From Histomonas meleagridis (Eukaryota; Parabasalia; Tritrichomonadida; Dientamoebidae): 64,000 bases of DNA. Each line of letters begins with the position of its first letter. Within the stretch, counting starts at the first letter, position 1. The stretch lies in contig WSYJ01000036.1 in NCBI GenBank assembly GCA_020186115.1, positions 992,001 through 1,056,000 on the forward strand, read 5' to 3'. The notes beneath the pieces are model-generated. The model did not search any database. It worked only from the letters and a program-made list of their open reading frames with translations, and was not told the DNA's origin. Made by a program: the position numbers and the translations under genes. Below are positions 60,137-64,000 of this stretch, piece by piece.

Positions 60137-60495
60137 AATCGATGAGTTAATTAAACCTTTTTCTATCAACTTTCCGATAAGATAATTAGATTCTTGTGAG
60201 TTATTTTTCCGAAGGAATTGAGAAAAAATGTCAATTATTTTAACTTGATTTTTTATTTTCATCTCGTTCAATTAAATTCAAAAAACTCAATAATTATATC
60301 TATATTTTTCAGTCTTGTTACAAACAAAGTGTAAATGAAACGGCAGATGATCAAGTTGAATGAATACGTTCGTGAATTATCATAAAATTTGCGTAATGAA
60401 GAAACAGATGTATCAAGATTGTTTGTATTTATGTTATAAATTATTTCTGTAAGTGCAATTAAGTCTGGAAAGGAATTTATCTTTGATATACTCAT

Positions 60496-61375
60496 TCCAA
60501 TGCTATTAATAACACTGGAAAAAATTTAAATGGACATGTGATATGAATTTTTATATAAAATCATAATAAGTAAAAACATAGAATGAACTTCATGATGAAA
60601 TCCATTCACATCTTTAATTTTATTTGGAATACTTAAATTTAAATTAGGTTAATAGGTAATATATCCCCGAATGTGCATTCACATATCGAAAATAACTTAT
60701 ATACAACAATTACTTACACAGAAACTATTTCATCGATAATAAATTATTAATCAGGTTAAATAAGTACATCATTAAGGTATTACGAAAATTATCACATCAA
60801 TCATTTTATCAATAAATTCATAAATTCAAAAAAATCAAGATTTCATATAATTATTTGGAATAAATAACAAATCACGATTCTATGATAAAATATCAATAAT
60901 TTTATTTTTTAATAAACCAAGAATCATTTAATTTGACTGTTTACGAATTACAATGATATAAATAAATAACGTATCTTTTCGAGGAAAGGGTAAAATTTTG
61001 ATAATATTTACCATCATTCAAATTCGCTCCTATCGTCACTTATCGTTGCCCCTATCGTTTGATATAAATCATGCAAAAGTCGATCTTCGTCACTTTTTGG
61101 AATGAAAGAATAGATTTATCTCGTGCTAATTATGATATTATTCTTAGATTTATATTAATCATAGATGTAATAATGTATATATATTATATATTTATGATAT
61201 CAAGATCGTAGGATGATCGCTATATACGATGGGTGAAAATCGCAAGTCGAGTTTAATATATAGTATTAAAAGTGATATATTGTATTTTTCAATATTTTTT
61301 ATAATATTTTAAAATATTTTTTTTTTTTTGAAAATAAATATTTGGAATTTCTTCAAATTTGAATATTTTATAATG
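60496..61375. other. AT-rich region beside the second ankyrin locus
   Basis: No intact frame. Probably decayed repeat-family DNA, but nothing can be aligned. Confidence 0.35.
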
Positions 61376-61635
61376 GACAGCACTTATATGTGCATGTTTA
61401 ACATGTCAAACTGAAGTTGTTAAATTACTTCTATAAAAACAAAGATATTGATATTAACATCAAAAATGTTTATATATTTTCATTAAAATTTAATCAAATT
61501 TTTTATGGTTTCATAATCATATCTAAAATTAATTTAAAAAGTATAGTAGTTGATCAACGCAGCTTATATAGCATATGTGAAGAGGTATTTGGTAAAATTA
61601 CTTCTTTCAAAAATGGTTCAAAATTAAAGTAATAT
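61376..61635 (+). pseudogene. ankyrin-module remnant with spacer-like tail, plus strand
   Basis: Reads TALICACLTCQTEVVKLLL, stop, then DINIKNVYIFSLKFNQI in another frame, matching module plus start of spacer in the arrays. A further open stretch to 61632 has no recognised content. Confidence 0.55.
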
Positions 61636-61929
61636 ATTTAAGCAGATCATATTGATAAATGTTTGGAGAATTATATGAAATATCTTTAAATATCTGTGTT
61701 TTATAAAACATATTTTTAAAAACAAAATAAATAATTTTAAGTTATTTAAAATAAGAATCATGAAATGCAAATTATAGCTTGATGCAAGTGACAAATACTT
61801 CAAAGTTAGCACATTGCATACAATCAAGTCAACTTTGTAAAATTATTTTGCAAAATTTAATCGATTTGATGAAATTGGTTTCCACCATAAAAGTGACAAA
61901 AGGGCTAGTTGTTCACACAAAAGTGACAT
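61636..61929. other. upstream region of RAD23
   Basis: AT-rich. The RAD23 frame stays open from about 61779, but without an ATG at the family's conserved beginning until 61938. Confidence 0.35.
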
Positions 61930-61937
61930 TCAATTTA
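61930..61937 (+). promoter_or_regulatory. initiator-like element
   Basis: TCAATTTA ends directly at the ATG at 61938. Confidence 0.35.
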
Positions 61938-62972
61938 ATGCTAATAAATTTCAAATCACTTGCAGGCAGAAGTGAAATCATAAATGCTGAGCCTACACAA
62001 ACCATTGAAAGTCTTGTTCCTATAATAGCTGAAAAATTTGGTAAAAGTGGTCAAAATTTAGAATTAGTTTATGCAGGTAAAAAAATAGATCCCAAATCCA
62101 CCATTTCAGACATTCACTATGATCCAACCGATTTCATTGTAGTTTATTTCAAACAACCAAAACCCTCTCCACCAGCACCAGTGCAATCTACTCCGCCAAC
62201 TCCAGCCACACCACCTACACCAGCGCCGGTACCCACATCTACTTCATCCGCAAGTTCACCACCACCTACAAATCAACCAAATAATCCAGCACCTCCATTT
62301 CCAGTTGCTAATCCAGAAACTTTCGAACAAAATGTCAACGAGTTGGTAGAAGCAGGCTTTCCCCGTGATTTAGCTGAACGTGCACTTATAGCCACCAACA
62401 ATAATGTCAATTCAGCCGGTATAATGCTCATCAATGGGAATGTTCCACCACTACCAGCACCTCCACCTTCATCGCCATCATCACCTCCGTCATCATTGCC
62501 ATTATTTTCCAATGGTCGTAATCTTCCACCACCACCACATGAAGCTCCATATCCACGGCCACTATTTCCTGTGCCGCCAGTTCTTTTATCAGTCCCTGAG
62601 ACGCAAGCTCACCGTTTGATACGCAATTTTATTGTCCGCAATCCACAATTCGGCATTTCTGCAGTCCTTAACGCGATACAGCACATTGATCCACAGCTAC
62701 ATGAATTGGTATATCGGAATCCTTTCCCATTTTTATCTATGGTTGGAATTAATGCACAGAACTCTAATAGAGGACTAATAATTCCGTCGCCGAACAGAAT
62801 GCAAGCGCTGTTATCTGATTATAACTTTGCTGAAAGTGAAGCTATTATTAGATTATCGAGATTGGGCTATGACCAAAACACCGTGATACAGGCATTCGAA
62901 AGATGCGGAAGAAATGAGCAACAAACGATGAACTACCTTAATACAAATTATTCGAGGAATCAACAGAGATAA
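61938..62972 (+). CDS. RAD23: RAD23 (UBL-UBA shuttle and nucleotide-excision-repair factor)
   Basis: 344 residues in the full RAD23 order. UBL domain 1-77 ('MLINFKSLAGRS...LELVYAGKKIDPKSTISD'), Pro/Ser/Thr linker, and UBA1 (about 130-170, 'VNELVEAGFPRDLAERALIATNNNVNSAGIML'). Then a second Pro-rich linker, an XPC-binding domain (about 225-275, 'LIRNFIVRNPQFGISAVLNAIQHIDPQL'), and UBA2 (about 295-335, 'AIIRLSRLGYDQNTVIQAFERCGRNEQQTMNYL'). It carries ubiquitinated clients to the proteasome and stabilises XPC/Rad4. The start is placed at the UBL's own Met. Stop TAAA. Confidence 0.93.
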   Translation: MLINFKSLAGRSEIINAEPTQTIESLVPIIAEKFGKSGQNLELVYAGKKIDPKSTISDIHYDPTDFIVVYFKQPKPSPPAPVQSTPPTPATPPTPAPVPTSTSSASSPPPTNQPNNPAPPFPVANPETFEQNVNELVEAGFPRDLAERALIATNNNVNSAGIMLINGNVPPLPAPPPSSPSSPPSSLPLFSNGRNLPPPPHEAPYPRPLFPVPPVLLSVPETQAHRLIRNFIVRNPQFGISAVLNAIQHIDPQLHELVYRNPFPFLSMVGINAQNSNRGLIIPSPNRMQALLSDYNFAESEAIIRLSRLGYDQNTVIQAFERCGRNEQQTMNYLNTNYSRNQQR

Positions 62973-63501
62973 AATATTAATTATAATTGAATAAAAAATA
63001 ACGTTTTGTGAAATGAAATAAACCATTCAATAATGAGGTGTAATAAACGTTTTCAAACGGATCATCCACAAAGAAAAAAATCAGAATGATTCCCAAAAAA
63101 TTCCCAAAAATACAAAAAATATAATGAAAAATAAAAAAAGCCGTGCGGCTTTGTATTTGCTTTTGAATATTTTTTTATCTTTTTTATGAATGCAAATGAA
63201 ATTAATTTCAAAACAAAATTCGGAAATAATCATTTTTTGCTGTATTAGACAGATTTCAATCAAGCCACAAAGAAATGTATTAAATTGGAAACTGAATCTT
63301 AGTGTGTTCTGTTCTTATCGTTTGCGATCTGAACATTTATAATTATAAATCATTTTCATTGGGATAAGAAACACTAGGCTTCTTTCATTCTTCATATGTG
63401 ATCATTTTGTTGTTAATAACATAAGTTATTTTACTTGATTTTTAATTTCTTTGTGTTAATTGTGCTTGTTAAAATAATAATTTAAATTAAAAACATTTTA
63501 T
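62973..63501. other. intergenic, convergent 3' ends
   Basis: AT-rich. A perfect GC-containing hairpin, AAAGCCG/CGGCTTT, lies at 63137-63152. No gene. Confidence 0.4.
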
Positions 63502-64000
63502 TTAATCTTCATCTGTTAACAATTCAATCTGAAGCATTGTACTTCTTTTTATTCCTTGTTCTTCAAGTGTCATCTCAGGATCAAGGACTTGACCATTTGG
63601 CTTCCTCAAATTAAACATGTCAAAATAAAGCTTTTGATCTTCGTTAATAGTTTGACCAGCAACCCAAGAGTATATGTCCTTTGCCAAATCGCATGAATTG
63701 AATTTTCTGATATATCTTTGTCCGAATATATTGACTGCAATTGCAATACCTGTTTGTGGTTCTGGCTTCAAACCATAGTATCTTCCAATTACTTCAGCTT
63801 CACGTTGGTTTTGCTCTTCTTCTCTGATTATAGCTTCGTTTTCTTCGAAATGTTTGTTGTGATTCTGTTCCATTTCGGTCTGGAATGCTTGTTCACAAGC
63901 ATCTCTGTACTCATTATTCTGTTCATTGATAATGTTTCTTGAATTTTGGATATTTCTATATGAATTTGTTTGATCATTATTTGGATTAGATGGTTGTGGA
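63502..64000 (-). CDS. UBX-domain protein (C-terminal part; 5' end outside window)
   Basis: The minus-strand frame is open to the window edge, so the gene is truncated and the ATG at 63873 is internal. The visible part has an Asn/Gln-rich stretch, a coiled-coil helix ('YRDACEQAFQTEMEQNHNKHFEE', 'EAIIREEEQNQREAE') and a C-terminal UBX domain ('GIAIAVNIFGQRYIRKFNSCD', 'LRKPNGQVLDPEMTLEEQGI', 'RSTMLQIEL'). UBX proteins are p97/CDC48 adaptors. The layout is like FAF1/UBXD8. Stop TAAA. Confidence 0.85.
   Translation of the reverse strand, partial: PQPSNPNNDQTNSYRNIQNSRNIINEQNNEYRDACEQAFQTEMEQNHNKHFEENEAIIREEEQNQREAEVIGRYYGLKPEPQTGIAIAVNIFGQRYIRKFNSCDLAKDIYSWVAGQTINEDQKLYFDMFNLRKPNGQVLDPEMTLEEQGIKRSTMLQIELLTDED

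Larger units (their letters stand above)
58000..60495 (-). pseudogene. second DUF3447/ankyrin gene, multiply frame-broken, with 170-bp modules
   Basis: A minus-strand relative of the 18-20 kb locus with the same order. The N-terminal domain (60495-60268) is followed by 'LNEMKIKNQVKIIDIF' in the next frame, the DUF3447 core (ANFDFNQTIEPSLYERYSF, TLIDYAAFF), then 'MNGAKLDNTGKYAVAGGNEE' in a third frame, and 'LLSFLLKEGMKINENI' in a fourth. The frame breaks fall at or near homopolymer A/T runs (for example about 59807-59816 and about 59570), so sequencing or assembly error is possible for some. An array of ankyrin modules follows, ending in a distinct last module with a natural TAA at 58000-58002. 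Confidence 0.75.

Noticed and set aside
63137-63152. Hairpin AAAGCCG/CGGCTTT resembling a bacterial terminator
   Set aside because: The surrounding genes are eukaryotic; no T-run or transcript relation supports a terminator.

Overview
This is a nuclear contig from an AT-rich protist, most likely a parabasalid of the Trichomonas/Tritrichomonas type. The evidence is the gene content: a protein built from BspA-type leucine-rich repeats with a membrane anchor, DUF3447 plus ankyrin genes and their remnants, and a metacaspase. Genes are single-exon and densely packed. Many start codons follow closely on a TCA(C/T)T-type initiator, as in trichomonads. Many stop codons read TAAA, the trichomonad poly(A) signal overlapping the stop. 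I cannot name the species from sequence alone. TTG and GTG are not expected as starts here, so I moved several starts to the first credible ATG.

Layout. 1-9.3 kb: a truncated C-terminal gene, a seven-helix membrane protein, a small unknown protein, a PH-AGC kinase, a long-chain acyl-CoA synthetase and an armadillo (importin-alpha-like) protein. 9.6-17.3 kb: a DUF3447 remnant, a metacaspase, the axonemal DM10 protein Rib72/EFHC, a diflavin reductase and APC3/CDC27. 17.9-20.5 kb: a broken DUF3447/ankyrin locus. 20.5-29.6 kb: acyltransferase-like protein, CAMK-like kinase, PP2A B56 subunit, mitochondrial-carrier protein, LRR/coiled-coil protein, R2R3 Myb and an aldo/keto reductase. 30-34.3 kb: a BspA pseudogene end and an intact BspA surface protein. 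34.8-45 kb: tRNA-Arg(CCG), a RhoGEF-kelch giant, a ubiquitin-like protein, a Rab5-like GTPase, ribosomal eL14, a two-RRM protein and a long coiled-coil protein. 45-57 kb: SF3B1, two unknown proteins, exportin-1, a UPF0390 protein and an HtrL/YibB-like membrane protein. 57-61.7 kb: a second broken DUF3447/ankyrin locus with flanking scraps. 61.9-64 kb: RAD23 and a truncated UBX protein.

Most genes are core eukaryotic machinery: nuclear transport, splicing, proteasome shuttling, cell cycle, signalling and flagellum. They are interrupted by two islands of decaying repeat-family genes. There is no operon logic. Several neighbours are divergent pairs sharing short intergenic promoters.

The most unusual structure is in those two islands. 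Ankyrin modules recur with a period of exactly 170 bp. Each module is intact but separated by a conserved, stop-containing spacer, and the same spacer occurs at two loci 40 kb apart. Other observations are a dispersed GGGGTGCCCC motif, a long element shared by two promoters, and an exportin-1 lacking the leptomycin-reactive cysteine.
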